Shown piece after piece: positions 34,787 to 45,165 of a stretch of 64,000 bases of DNA; the first letter of the stretch is position 1, and every line of letters starts with the position of its first letter. Source of the stretch: Tenodera sinensis (lineage: Eukaryota > Arthropoda > Insecta > Mantodea > Mantidae). The DNA lies in contig CM060974.1 in assembly GCA_030765045.1 (NCBI GenBank), positions 48,422,839-48,486,838 of the forward strand, given 5' to 3'. The notes under the pieces were generated by a model, which did no database searches, was not told the DNA's origin, and saw only the letters and a program-made list of their open reading frames with translations. The translations under genes were made by a program, and so were the position numbers.

Positions 34787-34855
34787 ATAGCAGACAGATT
34801 CCTTACGAATGGTGCGCTCGTTCCATCTGAGCTACCTAGTAACTTGAGAGATAAA
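34787..34855 (-). mobile_element. tRNA-like sequence, probably SINE-derived
   Basis: The minus strand shows tagctcagatggaacgagc (A box) and ggatcaaatcc (B box), with stems that do not close well. Probably a decayed SINE head. Confidence 0.45.
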
Positions 34856-35299
34856 CATTCCGTTTAACATGTATTTGCCGGTCCCGGTGTACCATTGCAG
34901 TGTTGCAAACGTCAGCAGCCTAATTATGAGTATATTAAAAGGCAATGCTCTAACATCTATATTAGTACTAGTTTCATTGAACGTGTAACTGAAGACGTCC
35001 ATGTTAAATACTTGGCTAGCCCCTAATATAAGGGCCAATGTTTTCATATTGGAATATAAAATGTGGATGGCATAAAACTGGAAAATAAAGGGCAGCTGAC
35101 TCACCTGGGAGAGGAGTGAGAACTTTTGTTTCAATGCATGAAATTAAGTTGGCTCACATCACATGGTTGCAATTCCTCTTTTTAGAGTTTTAATCTTAAA
35201 AGTTTGATGGCATAGTAAACTGATGTTTGCAAAATTTGTGAACCCTGTGTAAACTTTAGCTATTCTCCCTTCGCTTTCAATACTGAACACATATAATTC
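34856..35299. other. No gene seen
   Basis: AT-rich spacer. Confidence 0.5.
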
Positions 35300-35515
35300 T
35301 TTTATTTATACATATATATTAAAATTAAATATGGGAATATTTATGACGTCTTTAAACAAACTTAATTGTTCGTAACAATGAACAATAGTAACACGTTTTC
35401 ATCATTTAACCAACTCATACCAACACCAAAAACAAATTACATTCTTAACAAATATTCGCATAAATGATTTTCTTTTGGGGTCTTACAATATCCTGTCTCA
35501 CATTTATTAAATTTG
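35300..35515 (+). repeat. Dispersed repeat R3, copy 2
   Basis: Direct repeat of 30265-30500. It ends at the SINE-1 palindrome. Confidence 0.8.
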
Positions 35516-35525
35516 TAGCAGAATG

Positions 35526-35600
35526 AGAGGTAGAATTGGAACTGAAAAATTCAATGCCACAGCTGTGATTGAATTTTTCAGTTCCAATTCTACCTCTCAA
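35526..35600. repeat. SINE-1 derived near-perfect hairpin
   Basis: Arms of about 31 bp (gagaggtagaattggaactg... and its complement) around a 12-nt centre gccacagctgtg. It is made from the same SINE-1 segment in both orientations. Confidence 0.88.
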
Positions 35601-35858
35601 AAGCCCACACAAGCACACACAAGCCGTGTGTGGGCAAAGTTTGAGAGGTAGAACTGGAACTGGGAAATTTGTCTCTGATGTGAGACAGCCTTTGTGGTTT
35701 ACCAGGAGAAATACAAACTGGTTTGAGAATTTAATGCCATTCTGGCAGTTTGTCACAATAGCTCATTTGGTTAGAGCAGCCGCCCGGTAAGTGGAAGGTC
35801 TGTGGTTCAAATCCCAGTTGTGGCATTGAAATTTTAAGTTCCAGTTCTACCTCTCAGA
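35601..35858 (+). mobile_element. SINE-1 rearranged copy
   Basis: Starts with a minus-oriented tail piece (cacacaagccgtgtgtgggc to tagaactggaactg), then a plus-strand 5' body, tRNA-like core (tagctcatttggttagagca) and the ctacctctc phrase. Confidence 0.82.
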
Positions 35859-36507
35859 GCTTTTTATGTTCTTAAATTACTTTTTTATTTCCCAATTATG
35901 CAGCTCATGGCTAAAGAAACTAATTTGTGTTATCATTTTCTTTGTGAAAAATAGTATTTCTATACAATAATGGGAAGACGTAGCTCAAAGAATTTTTCTA
36001 CTCTTTGTTCAATTTTTTCTTATTCAATAGGTATAACACAAATATTCACATTTAAAACAAATTTTGTACTGTGAACTTTAGATAATCCTGATTATAAATA
36101 CCTTTATTTTCACTATGATACTTCTATTTTTATTGGTATCAGCACTTAAGAGTTATTAGTAATTGGCAAATATTCAGATTCAAAATCAATTCAGTAAAAC
36201 AAACTTTGGATGACCCAATTATAATTCATTTTTACCATGACACTTCTATGTTGTAGTGCTTAAAGTTATTAGTGATTGATCATGTTACCTATTACAATAA
36301 TTACCTATGTTTAAATTAATGGCCCCTGTGGACAACCCTAACTTGTTTGTGTCGCATGTGGCCTACATTAAGCTTTTGAAACTAACATTTTTTTGAGAAA
36401 GTGGGTCATCAACCTCAATCTACAGCCTCCTAGGTCAGTGTTTCATGACATTTATATTTCTGCAAGTTATTGTCTGAATAGGAAACATTTTAAATTTTAA
36501 AAATGTG
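35859..36507. other. No gene; weak tandem duplication
   Basis: Two diverged copies of a unit of about 150 bp (tgatacttctatttttat and tgacacttctatgttgta) near 36080-36290. No gene. Confidence 0.45.
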
Positions 36508-36632
36508 GTTCAAATCCCAGTTGTGGCATTGAATTTTTAAGTTCCAGTTCTACCTCTTAAACTTTGCCCACACACGGCTTGTGTGTTTAAAAACACCAAC
36601 AGTAAGTTTGTTGGCATAAATAAATAATAATA
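36508..36632 (+). mobile_element. SINE-1, 3' half
   Basis: Truncated at the B box (gtggttcaaatcccag) and complete to the TAAATAAT tail. Confidence 0.88.
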
Positions 36633-36711
36633 ATAGATGGTTTTATCTAATCGATTTTTAAATCCTTGAAAATTTCCTGTGGGAGTTCTATATCATTAAA
36701 ATAGTATCATA

Positions 36712-36925
36712 TGTTACCTACCAAATTCTATTTACACTGGCTTATTTTAAACTTTAAACCATCCTTTGTTCATTTCACTCACCTTCTGAAGGTCAGCAGA
36801 GTCTCACAAATCCAGTTAGTGTACACCTGACATGTTTATTACATACTTTTGCGCCTCTCTCTTAAAGTGTTTGAGGATTTTTAAAGAGACAAAGGTATAT
36901 TCACACAACTGTTCATGCTTAACTT
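36712..36925 (-). repeat. Dispersed repeat R2, copy 2
   Basis: Inverse of 7515-7720 (see there). Confidence 0.75.
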
Positions 36926-37226
36926 TTGTCTCTTCTTTTATATAAAACAAATAGTTCAAATGTAACATTTCATAGTTATTCTTATGTAGATGAATTAAAA
37001 ATGTCTATGGTTGTAACAGTTCAATTCATGAAACAATATGAGTTCATTCAAACTCAATTAGAAATGAATGAACTATTATATGAGAGGGTTTATTACACAA
37101 TGTGCAGTTTCCTTCCAGATAAGCCTTTAGTATTCTTTTTCCTACAGCTGCAAGTATTGAGAAAATATTTCTTCTAAGAAAGTCTTTCCTGAGAATCCTG
37201 TACAACTGTGGAGAACATATACTTAG

Positions 37227-37445
37227 CCCTTTCACTGCTGAGATATTTTCTATTTGATGATCCCTCCTTGCTGAGACATTTTTAAAATGTTTTCCATTCA
37301 TACAATAACGTGCAAAAAGAATATATCATGAAACACTCAGGAGGTTCTAGACTGATGTAGATGATCCATGTTCTTAAAAAATGTTAGCTTAAAACGCTTA
37401 ATTTAGGCCACATGCAATGCACAGAAGTTAGGATTGTCTAGAGGG
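37227..37445. mobile_element. Possible piggyBac-type MITE
   Basis: 219 bp. The left end is ccctttcactgctg behind TTAG (a possibly mutated TTAA); the right end is agaggg followed by TTAA (37446-37449). Short and without coding sequence. Weak call. Confidence 0.35.
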
Positions 37446-38429
37446 TTAACTTTGAGCCGTTATATCACTTATAAGTCAAAAGCAGAGACAACCATCAATA
37501 CTCATCAAACCAAAATTCTATGAGAGCCCTGGTACTTCAACGTCGTAAGCAACAGATGGAGCCTGCATAGTTACCTGGCAAATTGGACGACCTCCTGCAG
37601 CTAAGGGCTGAAACAGCAGCGCATGTGCAATGCTCGACATGATATTTCTATACCAAGCCAGGTTCGGCGGCAAGACAAGTCAGTTGTACTTGGGATTACA
37701 ACAAAAGAGGACGTTTCTGTGGAGCTGGGCAGAAATGGTGACCAGTTCGGGAGGCATCATGTTTATCATATGGGAGTAGGTCTTTTCCAAATTAGCCTTC
37801 AGCTCTTCTGTTCAGATTTACATAATTAAATGGTTTGGGCGTTAATAAAATATATTAGTAGCATGGCAGGAATTTTGAAATACTAAAGACTAAATAGTGA
37901 TATCAAAATGTATTACCAAAAGTGATATTTTTTCTTACCACTTTGAAGTGGCGACAAGTATTTGTCATTTCTTTGTAATCCAAGGTGTTAAGCTTTTGTA
38001 CTGTTTAGCAATTGTTATAATAAAGGCAAGTATTACTTGCCAATTTGCAGTGTAAGTTCTTTTAAAGATCCACATATCCTAAAGGTTTAGAAAAAGGTTA
38101 AGCTGTTTTCAGTGGGTTGCACGAGGCTAACAAGAGTTATGTTTTCATATACCCCAGTCAAACGGTACAACTTACACATACATAATTATTTAATAGGTAT
38201 CATCAATCACTAATATCTTTAAGCTACTATATACTGTCTGTTCATCAGCTCGTGGTCTTAGGGGACTGAAGAGAAGACGAGGGACGTTCCACGATAGTGT
38301 AACCCGAATTTTGTGAAATAAGTAGATAACGTTGCTGCTTGTTAGATTGCCAACTTACCTCCATGTTATTCTCGCTATGTTTACTTGCTAATATGCTAAC
38401 ATCTTTTTATTTCAGTTAAAAATTGGAGT
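37446..38429. other. No gene seen
   Basis: No recognisable gene or element. Confidence 0.45.
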
Positions 38430-38870
38430 CACTTGCGTTATCTCAGAAGCAAAGAAAAGGAGTGTAGAAGTTGACAAATCCCCGCTTTGGAGTGTTGTAA
38501 ATCTGCTGTGATATTGTGGTTGCAGAGCAGAGGGGTTCAGAGTGACAGTTCCATGTGTAAAACAGATTTTTACAGGATGATTGAAACAAATAGACCTAAA
38601 GAGGTTTCTAAAGCGGACGCATTTTGGGTTTTATTGGGCCACACTCTTGTTTGCTTGTCCCCATACATGTGTTCTCAATTTGGGTCAACTTAAGACAAAT
38701 AGTTAGGGAAATGTAACAGGTGACCTATCTTTACAGGAACTGCATGATATAACACTTGAGGTTATATCTCTTGAGACCAAAACAGACTAGCAAGGTTTTT
38801 GAAAATATAGAAAAGATAGAAAATAATAAGTGTGAGAAAGATGGAACAGTTGAAAACATTATGCTTTATA
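38430..38870 (+). pseudogene. Tc1/IS630-like transposase relic, C-terminal part
   Basis: In shifting frames: KSAVILWLQSRGVQSDSSMC, KTDFYRMIETNRPKE, FWVLLGHTLVCLSPYMC, then NVTGDLSLQELHDITLEVIS and EKIENNKCEKDG. This matches the order at the end of the same insect IS630/Tc1-like family whose N-terminal half is at 10265. That order is a WL-x-S segment after the second catalytic Asp, a GH-x-x-x-LSPYMC segment (equivalent to RLPPYHC), and a C-terminal helix region. The final catalytic NPIE segment is disrupted. No terminal repeats found. Confidence 0.62.
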
Positions 38871-38940
38871 AGCTAAATACACTACATGAACTAAAAATAG
38901 CATTTAAGTTTCACTATTTTGAATGGCTTCTTTGCTTTAA

Positions 38941-39970
38941 CCTCTTGAGCGATGGCCATTTAAAACGTATTCGAGCCGATAACTGCTAGCATTTAAACTG
39001 TTAAATGCGATAAAACTGCTTAGTATATACACAGCTGTATTTTGTGTAAATATTAAGTTACTTTAATGAAACAGAAACTGGTATAAAACTCGTTATATGC
39101 AGTATAAATGTACGTCATCAGCAAAGTTGAGTTGTATTTACAAAACGTTGAAATGGCTCAATTTTGTTTCACTGTAGTGAAAAGTCAACTTTGCTTTGTC
39201 GAACGCATCTAATATAAGTTCTCGGAAAGAAACAGTAAAGAAACACCCATTGTATGTGTGGCTTATGCGTCAGCATACTGTGTAATAAAGTGCTACTGTA
39301 TGCGTGGTCTCTTGAGTCATCAGAATAGATCAACATTGTATCTTTTGCTTACGCGAGTTTCGTAACTTAGTAGTCAGTGTCTTTCTTTGTTGAAATACAT
39401 ACGTATTCTTTCCTGCTTGTAGCTGAAGGGAGAAGTGGTATAAAAAGATATTTTTGCACCAACTGGATATAACCATATACAATTGTTTGGTAATTTGGAG
39501 AGCTCTAAACCCACACAGGACAATGACCGACCTTGACTTCCGAATAGAAATAGCTCTCAGCCTAATTGAACAATACCACGTTGGGGGTTGAAAATCCAAA
39601 ACCCCTGCACCCCTCAGACTTCAAGGAAAACATTATCCTTAAAGGATACCACCAACAGCAAAGAAGTCCCGCCCATCTCCAAAGTGTTTCGTGTGCTGCA
39701 AAAAGGGTATTCGCGAATGTGGAGATGTATGTACCCTTGTGTTTATCCCTGTTTTGAGGTAAATCACTGCAGAACGAATATATTAAGGTAAGCCAATAAA
39801 GTTTATAGACCTTACTAAAATGTTTCATAAAGGGAAAATTATAATAAGTTGAGTTGGATAACGGATAAATAAGGGTTAAATGCTTAAACGCACAGGACAT
39901 GTATACACGCCCATATCGCTCATCCATCAGTTTAAATGGACGTGATTTCACGTCGATATCCCTCAAGAGG
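38941..39970 (+). mobile_element. piggyBac-like internally deleted element, copy 2
   Basis: 1030 bp between TTAA sites (38937-38940, 39971-39974) with ends cctcttgagc / cctcaagagg. Inverse relative of 7832-8893 with the same internal deletion, so both derive from one shortened master copy. Confidence 0.88.
39436..39790 (+). pseudogene. piggyBac transposase C-terminal relic, copy 2
   Basis: Plus-strand reading: KWYKKIFLHQLDITIYNCLV, FRIEIALSLIEQYHVGG, stop, LRLQGKHYP, stop, RIPPTAKKSRPSPKCFVCC, KKGIRECGDVC and, after a frameshift, CVYPCFEVNHC. Same piggyBac C-terminal and Cys-rich region as copy 1 but with different stops. The two copies therefore decayed independently after spreading. Confidence 0.82.
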
Positions 39971-40559
39971 TTAATATAGCATGAATACACATTCCATTAT
40001 CGCAAGGCGATTAGAAGCACAACTCCCGCTACAGATATCTCTTGTTTACGTAAAATTGTTTTCAGGCGTATTCACTTGCTGCATTCCTTTCAGGGATCCT
40101 GAGGTGGTGAACAAACAGTAGAAGTGTCACAGTGAAAATGAAAGTAATTATAATACGAGGGTGGTCTGAAAAGTTTCCGACCTAATAAAGATACAAGACA
40201 TTTTTTCAGATTTTTTTTTTCTATTTTTAAGCATAGTCTCGTTGTAACTCTACACACTTCTCCTAGCAATGCTCGCATCTCAGTAACCCATCCAAATAGT
40301 ACTCAGCGTTTTTCTCTGCAAAGTAATTGTTCATGGAACAATTATTCTCTTCATTTGACGAAAATCTCTCGCCTGCAAGCGTAATTTTCAGATGAGAGAA
40401 CAAACAGAAGTCGCTTAGAGCTAGGTCTGGTGAGTAAGGCAGATGGTCAAGCAGTGCAAACCATCATACATGGATTTTTGCCATTGCAACCACTGAGGTG
40501 TGAGACAGGATTTTCTTTTTCTGCAAATGTGGCTGTTTTTGCGCAAGTTCTGCCTTCAG

Positions 40560-41330
40560 TTTGTGAAGTAATGATGTGTACTATGCTCCTATATTGGATT
40601 TTCCTTTTTGAAGATAATTGATTAAAATAACTCCATGACTATCCCAAAAAACAGTCATCATCGCTTTCCGAACTGAAAAAACAGTTTTTGCTTTTTTTTG
40701 GAGCTGGTTGCCCCTTTGCACTCCACTGTTTGGACTGTATTTTTGTTTAGAGCGTATAATGGTGTATCCAAGTTTCATCTACAGTAATTAATCAACGCCA
40801 AAACTTGGATTTATTGTACCTAAACTGCGCCAACAGAGCACTGAAAATGTTCATTCGTACACGTTTTTGGTCTAACGTGACCAAACGCAGCACCCAATGT
40901 GCAAACAGCTTTCTCATGTCTAAATTTTGATTTAATATGTGACAAACACATTCTTTTGACATATTCATGTTGTTAGCTAATGCTGGATTTCTGACAATGA
41001 AGTCATTAATCCTCTTGCTCTCCAATATTTTTCACTGATGACATATTCATAGCCTCTGCTATCTCTCTCACTTTAATTCGGCACCATTTGGTGAACTTTG
41101 GCAATGCTTTTGATGGTGGTTGCAGTTTTTGGACGTCCCAAATGTTCATTGTCTCCCAAGCTCTTACGGCCACATTTAAATTCAGCTGCCCAAAATTTCA
41201 CTGTGGTAAATGATGGTGCAGAGTCCCCGTACACAGAATCCAACTTGTCTTTGATTTGCTTAGGCGGATTGCCTTTCAAAAACAAATATTTAATGACAGC
41301 TTGATTTACAAGTGCTGCCATCTTCATGTT
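40560..41330 (-). pseudogene. mariner transposase pseudogene
   Basis: The minus strand gives the N-terminal helix-turn-helix: MAALVNQAVIKYLFLKGNPP, PSFTTVKFWAAEFKCGR and LGRPKTATT. After a stop and the LINE insertion it continues with MNMSKECVCHILNQ, FAHWVLRLVTLDQKRVR, then LITVDETWIHHY (first catalytic Asp) and VFWDSHGVILINYL. The second and third catalytic regions are missing or unrecognisable, since the element is shorter on its left. Stops and frameshifts are present. Mariner enzymes cut and paste DNA at TA sites; this copy is dead. Confidence 0.9.
40969..41038 (-). mobile_element. LINE family A, 70-bp insertion with 12-bp TSD
   Basis: Only the last 70 bp of family A (tcagtgaaaaatattggaga ... 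ttagctaacaac). It lies between perfect repeats tgacatattcat at 40957-40968 and 41039-41050. The duplicated target encodes MNMS twice in the mariner reading frame. Confidence 0.93.
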
Positions 41331-41361
41331 GAGCTCGGAAACTTTGCAGACCACCCTCTTA

Positions 41362-41691
41362 CTCATTTTACTGAATTTATTTTGAATCTAAATATTTGTC
41401 AATCACTAATAACTCCAAGCACTGGTACTACTAAGAATAGAAATTTCTTCTTCTTTACCTGTCTCCCTGCCTCTTATATGGGACTTACACACCCTACTGT
41501 GCTTTACAAATGGGAAGATTTCTGATCTGCAGCCAATGAGATACATTTATGTTTACAGCATTGCAAGCTCATTACCCAGGCTCTTTTGATATTTCTTGGC
41601 ACATCAAGCCCCATTTAAGGAGAAAGCAATGTGACAACACAGCAGGACTCCGGTTGGTTGCCACCCTAGAGGCGCTGAAGGACAAACTCCT
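41362..41691. other. No gene seen
   Basis: Spacer between the mariner element and the SINE-2 fragment. Confidence 0.5.
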
Positions 41692-41798
41692 TCCCATTTG
41701 AAAAGCACAGTAGGACTTACAAACCAGTGCCTAGGGTCACATGCCTGTTAGGGAGCACAGGAACCTATGGACCGGACAGAGTGCAGACATGGAAGCAG
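41692..41798 (-). mobile_element. SINE-2 3' fragment
   Basis: The minus strand matches 33726-33820 (acctgcttccatgtctgcac, ctaacaggcatgtgacccta, gtaagtcctac). It abuts the piggyBac relic. Confidence 0.75.
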
Positions 41799-42175
41799 GT
41801 ATGATCTAATGAAAGACGGTGAAAGTTTCTCACAAAGAAAATCATAATACCTATTAGTTTCTTTAGCAATGAGCTGTGTAATTTAAAAGAAAAAACAAAA
41901 TTACTTAAAAACATCAAAAACTGTGACTTTTCATCCAAATTCACTATAATACCTAACTTATGGTTATCAAAACCATGATTTTGTGGATCAAAATTGCTCC
42001 TCAGCCACTGAAACATCGGCGTGCTAACCCATCTTCTCTTTGTGCGTGGCACATCTTGTGACGATGGATCATTTTCATCACCTTTCGCATTGTCACTTAT
42101 TTCCCCAGCATGAATATCAACACATTCACTTCCACTTTCACTGTCCTGATTACTGTGATCAATATCTGACATAAT
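41799..42175 (-). pseudogene. piggyBac transposase N-terminal relic
   Basis: From ATG near 42172: MSDIDHSNQDSESGSECVDI, acidic and Ser-rich, then basic RTKRRW, then FDNHKLGIIVNLDEKSQFLM with FLSNF. After a 1-bp shift near 41885 it reads ITQLIAKETNRYYDFLCEKL. The acidic N-terminus, the F-x-x-F region and the ETNRYY signature are the hallmark order of piggyBac transposases. The catalytic core is absent because sequence stops at a SINE-2 fragment. Whether it belongs to the same family as 7832 and 38941 cannot be judged, as no region overlaps. Confidence 0.78.
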
Positions 42176-42580
42176 CAAATAGCAAAGCATAAAATTGGGT
42201 CAGTAACTCATTGTCACGTAAAATACACCCTGCCAGCTGGGCCCAACAATATTGTTTAAACCCATGAATCCCCACAATCACATGGCCCCAGCCAGCCTGC
42301 TGCTTTATTGCAGAGAGCTCCTTGAAAGTGCTTCTTCATAATCCCAACAGATGGCAGAACTTGTTCTTTCAACTAAAGATGTGTACAGAGATTCCCTTCA
42401 GTGTCTAATGAGGCTTGAGTTTCCATCATTACTACTCTGGCCAACACAGAGAGGTTTAAATGCCCGCCATTATTGTTTTAAATGCATTCAACGAGTTCTT
42501 TATAGATAAAACATACACATTTTAAAGGCTTACAATGAATAACTTTACCTTGAGTTAATAGTTCATCTTTCATTGTTAGT
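42176..42580. other. No gene seen
   Basis: Somewhat GC-richer at 42225-42310. Not recognised. Confidence 0.45.
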
Positions 42581-42588
42581 CTTATAGT

Positions 42589-44963
42589 TAGGGCTAGGAA
42601 GTTCATGCTTTTGCTTTTTTTCATAGGGGTTAAAAAGTATGCTTTTACATTATGTGCATGAATTATGGAATTTTCAGTTATTTGGACATGATTTTATGGT
42701 GCATATAACTGCATATTTTCTTGATTTTTGATAAATGCATATTATTTCAATATTATAGCCCCTATATTGCATATTTTAATGATTTTTATGGTTTTTATTA
42801 TTTTTTTCCATGTATATAATGCTTTTCATATTGGTAGTATTGAACATGTTGATGCAACTCGCGAGGTGAGTCATGTTGTCATGCAGTGAACCCCCTGTTT
42901 CCATTGCTTCATTATATGTATGTGCGTAGAGAATAATCAGTGCGTTATCTGAGAGGTTTATATTGACAAAGATAAAGTGCAGGTCAGTGTTTTGAGCAGC
43001 ACGATTATCACAACACTTCCCTGCTCTCCAAAAGTTGTGCCATGGTCTTCAAACGTACCAATGTTGTGAACCGGTTCCCACCAAATTAAATTAGGCGTGT
43101 AAAATGTTAAAAAGCTCTTCAAATGTCGAAAATAAAACCAACTTCGAGTGCTAGATTAATTAGTTTACAGAAAGAGTTTTCGAGTGATTTAATATCTACA
43201 GATAATATGGTACTGTTTTGTGGAACGTGTGAGAAAAATATAGGGAATGAGAAAAGATTTCAAATAGTTCAGCACATAAACACAGCAAAACATAAGGTGA
43301 ATTTAATCAGAAAAATCGCGAACAAAGAACCTGTTCAAAAACAGCTAGTAGAGTGTTTAGGAAGTAGGGTTACTGAATTTTCCTATGACCTGTGCCAAGC
43401 ATTTTTAGCTGCTGATATTCCCTTGTACAAAATCAATAATCTGACATTTAAAAACTTTCTTGCCAAGTACACTCAACAACATGTGCCTGAAGAAAGTACA
43501 CTGCGTAAGACTTATGTAGGGCATTGTTACAATAGCGTATTGCCAAATATACAAAATGAATTAGCGGATCAGTTTGAGTGGTTGTCTGTTGAAACTCCTG
43601 ATTCTGAGCGCCGTTCTATTACTAATATAATCGTGGGTGCCTTAAATAATGAACAAAAGATGACACCTTATCTTTTTAATGTGTGCGAATTGTCGGCCAC
43701 TGACAATGTAACTGTAACCCAGTTTGTGATGGACTCTTTGAAATTATTATGGCCATGTGGAATCAAATATGACCGGTTACTTTTATTTGTTACTGATGCA
43801 GGTCCTTATATGGTAAAATAAGGACAAACCCTGAAAGGTATTTTTCCTAACAATTCATATAACTTGTTTGGCGCATGCTCTTCATCGCATTTCTGAGACA
43901 ATGAGACAATACGCGATTCTTTCCCATTGGTAGATAGATTCGTGTCCTGTAGAAAGGGAATTTTTGTTAAATCTCCTAAAAGAGTTAAGTTGTTTAGATC
44001 AACAGCACCTAATATCAGACTTCCTCCTGCACCAGTGTTAACTCAATGGGGAACATGGGTCGATGCAGTTTTATACTATGCTGAGCACATAGAAATAGTC
44101 GAAGAGGTTGTTTATTCATTGGACTCAAAAGATGCTTCATCAATAGAAACTGTGCAAAATATTCTGTCAGGCACTGGGTTAAAAGAGGATTTTAGTTTCA
44201 TATCTGCCCATTTTTCTTTCTTACCAACAGCCATAACGGCATTGGAAGCTGTAGGATCTCCTTTGCATGAATCACTTTCTGTCTTTCAAAAAACAGTATA
44301 TGATCTAAGTTTGGTTCCTGGTAGCATAGGACAAAAAGTTAAAGAGAAAGTGAATTATATAATTTAAAAAAATTCTGGTTATAAACAGATGTGCGATATT
44401 CGAGACATCCTTGAAAGAAAACCATGTGTCACACCAAGAGACTTGACTCTCTCTGTGAAGCAGTTAACATCATCTAAATAAGCCCCGATAACATCTTGTG
44501 AGTTGGAGAGAAGTTTTTCACGTTACAAAAGTGTTTTGCGAGACAACAGGCGCTGTTTTACAGTTGAAAATTTGTGCAAAGTTTTGGTTGTGAACTGCAA
44601 TTTAGCAGTTAATACTAGCGGTGAGACCACTTCTGCTTCAACCTCTAAGGAATAAGGTAACTTCATTTATTATTTATACTAACTCGCCTTGTCTACTGCG
44701 AAGGGGCATTGTTTTAATTCAATAGTGCATATTTCTTGGCATATTTTCAAGTTTTTAAGAGCATATTTGTATGCATAGTTCAGTGTTTTTTTAGGGCACG
44801 AACTTCCGAGCCCTATTTATTATTTATAATAACTTGCCTTGTCTACTGCAAAGGGGCATTGTTTTAATTCAATAGTGCATATTTCTTGGCATACTTTCAA
44901 GTTTTTAAGAGTATATTTGCATGCATATTTCAGTGTCTTTAGGGCATGAACTTCCGAGCCCTA
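42589..44963 (+). mobile_element. hAT transposon (CGGBP1-like) with 8-bp TSD
   Basis: 2375 bp. Ends tagggctaggaagttcatgc and (reverse-complemented) tagggctcggaagttcatgc. The 8-bp flanks cttatagt (42581-42588) and cttacagt (44964-44971) match 7 of 8, as expected for hAT. The last 140-150 bp are present twice in tandem (about 44667-44818 and 44815-44963). Confidence 0.9.
43123..44653 (+). pseudogene. CGGBP1-like hAT transposase pseudogene
   Basis: Open 43123-43818: a BED-like zinc finger (LFCGTCEKNIG..FQIVQHINTAKH), then the CGGBP1-like segment DLCQAFLAADIPLYKINNLT and LRKTYVGHCYN, then the start of the RNase H-like fold (FNVCELSATDNVTVTQFV, LLLFVTDAGPYMVK) before a stop. A second open part (43927-44364) covers the middle (LTQWGTWVDAVLYYAEH). 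A third, after more stops, is the hAT dimerisation motif TSCELERSFSRYKSVLRDNR with FTVENLCKVLVVNCN. Human CGGBP1 is a known domesticated N-terminal fragment of such elements. At least three stops or frameshifts disable this copy. Confidence 0.88.
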
Positions 44964-44996
44964 CTTACAGTGCTCCATATATATCCCAAATCCCAG

Positions 44997-45165
44997 GTAA
45001 CCTCACCCACCCTTCACCTCAGATTAGTGAGACTCTAATGTACATAGTAAATATGAAAGTTAATTGTTGCAGAAGATTGGCATAATTTCGTTCACTATAC
45101 AACTGTTGAATTTTTAGCTTAAAAGCTTTGAACTTTCTTGTCATTTACAAGTGTTCCAAATTCAA
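44997..45165 (-). repeat. Dispersed repeat R1, copy 2
   Basis: Inverse of 7195-7375 (see there). Confidence 0.75.

Larger units (their letters stand above)
40156..41359 (-). mobile_element. mariner transposon with TA TSD
   Basis: 1204 bp with inverted ends (left cgagggtggtctgaaaagtt, right reverse-complemented agagggtggtctgcaaagtt). TA on both sides (40154-40155, 41360-41361). It contains a decayed transposase and a 70-bp LINE A insertion. Confidence 0.9.

Noticed and set aside
40792..41025. 77-aa protein MESKRINDFIVR...
   Set aside because: It is a chimera of the out-of-frame LINE A 3' end and mariner transposase created by insertion.
41765..42190. A single 141-aa host protein
   Set aside because: A frame shift near 41885 restores the piggyBac ETNRYY motif, and its last part is SINE-2 sequence.
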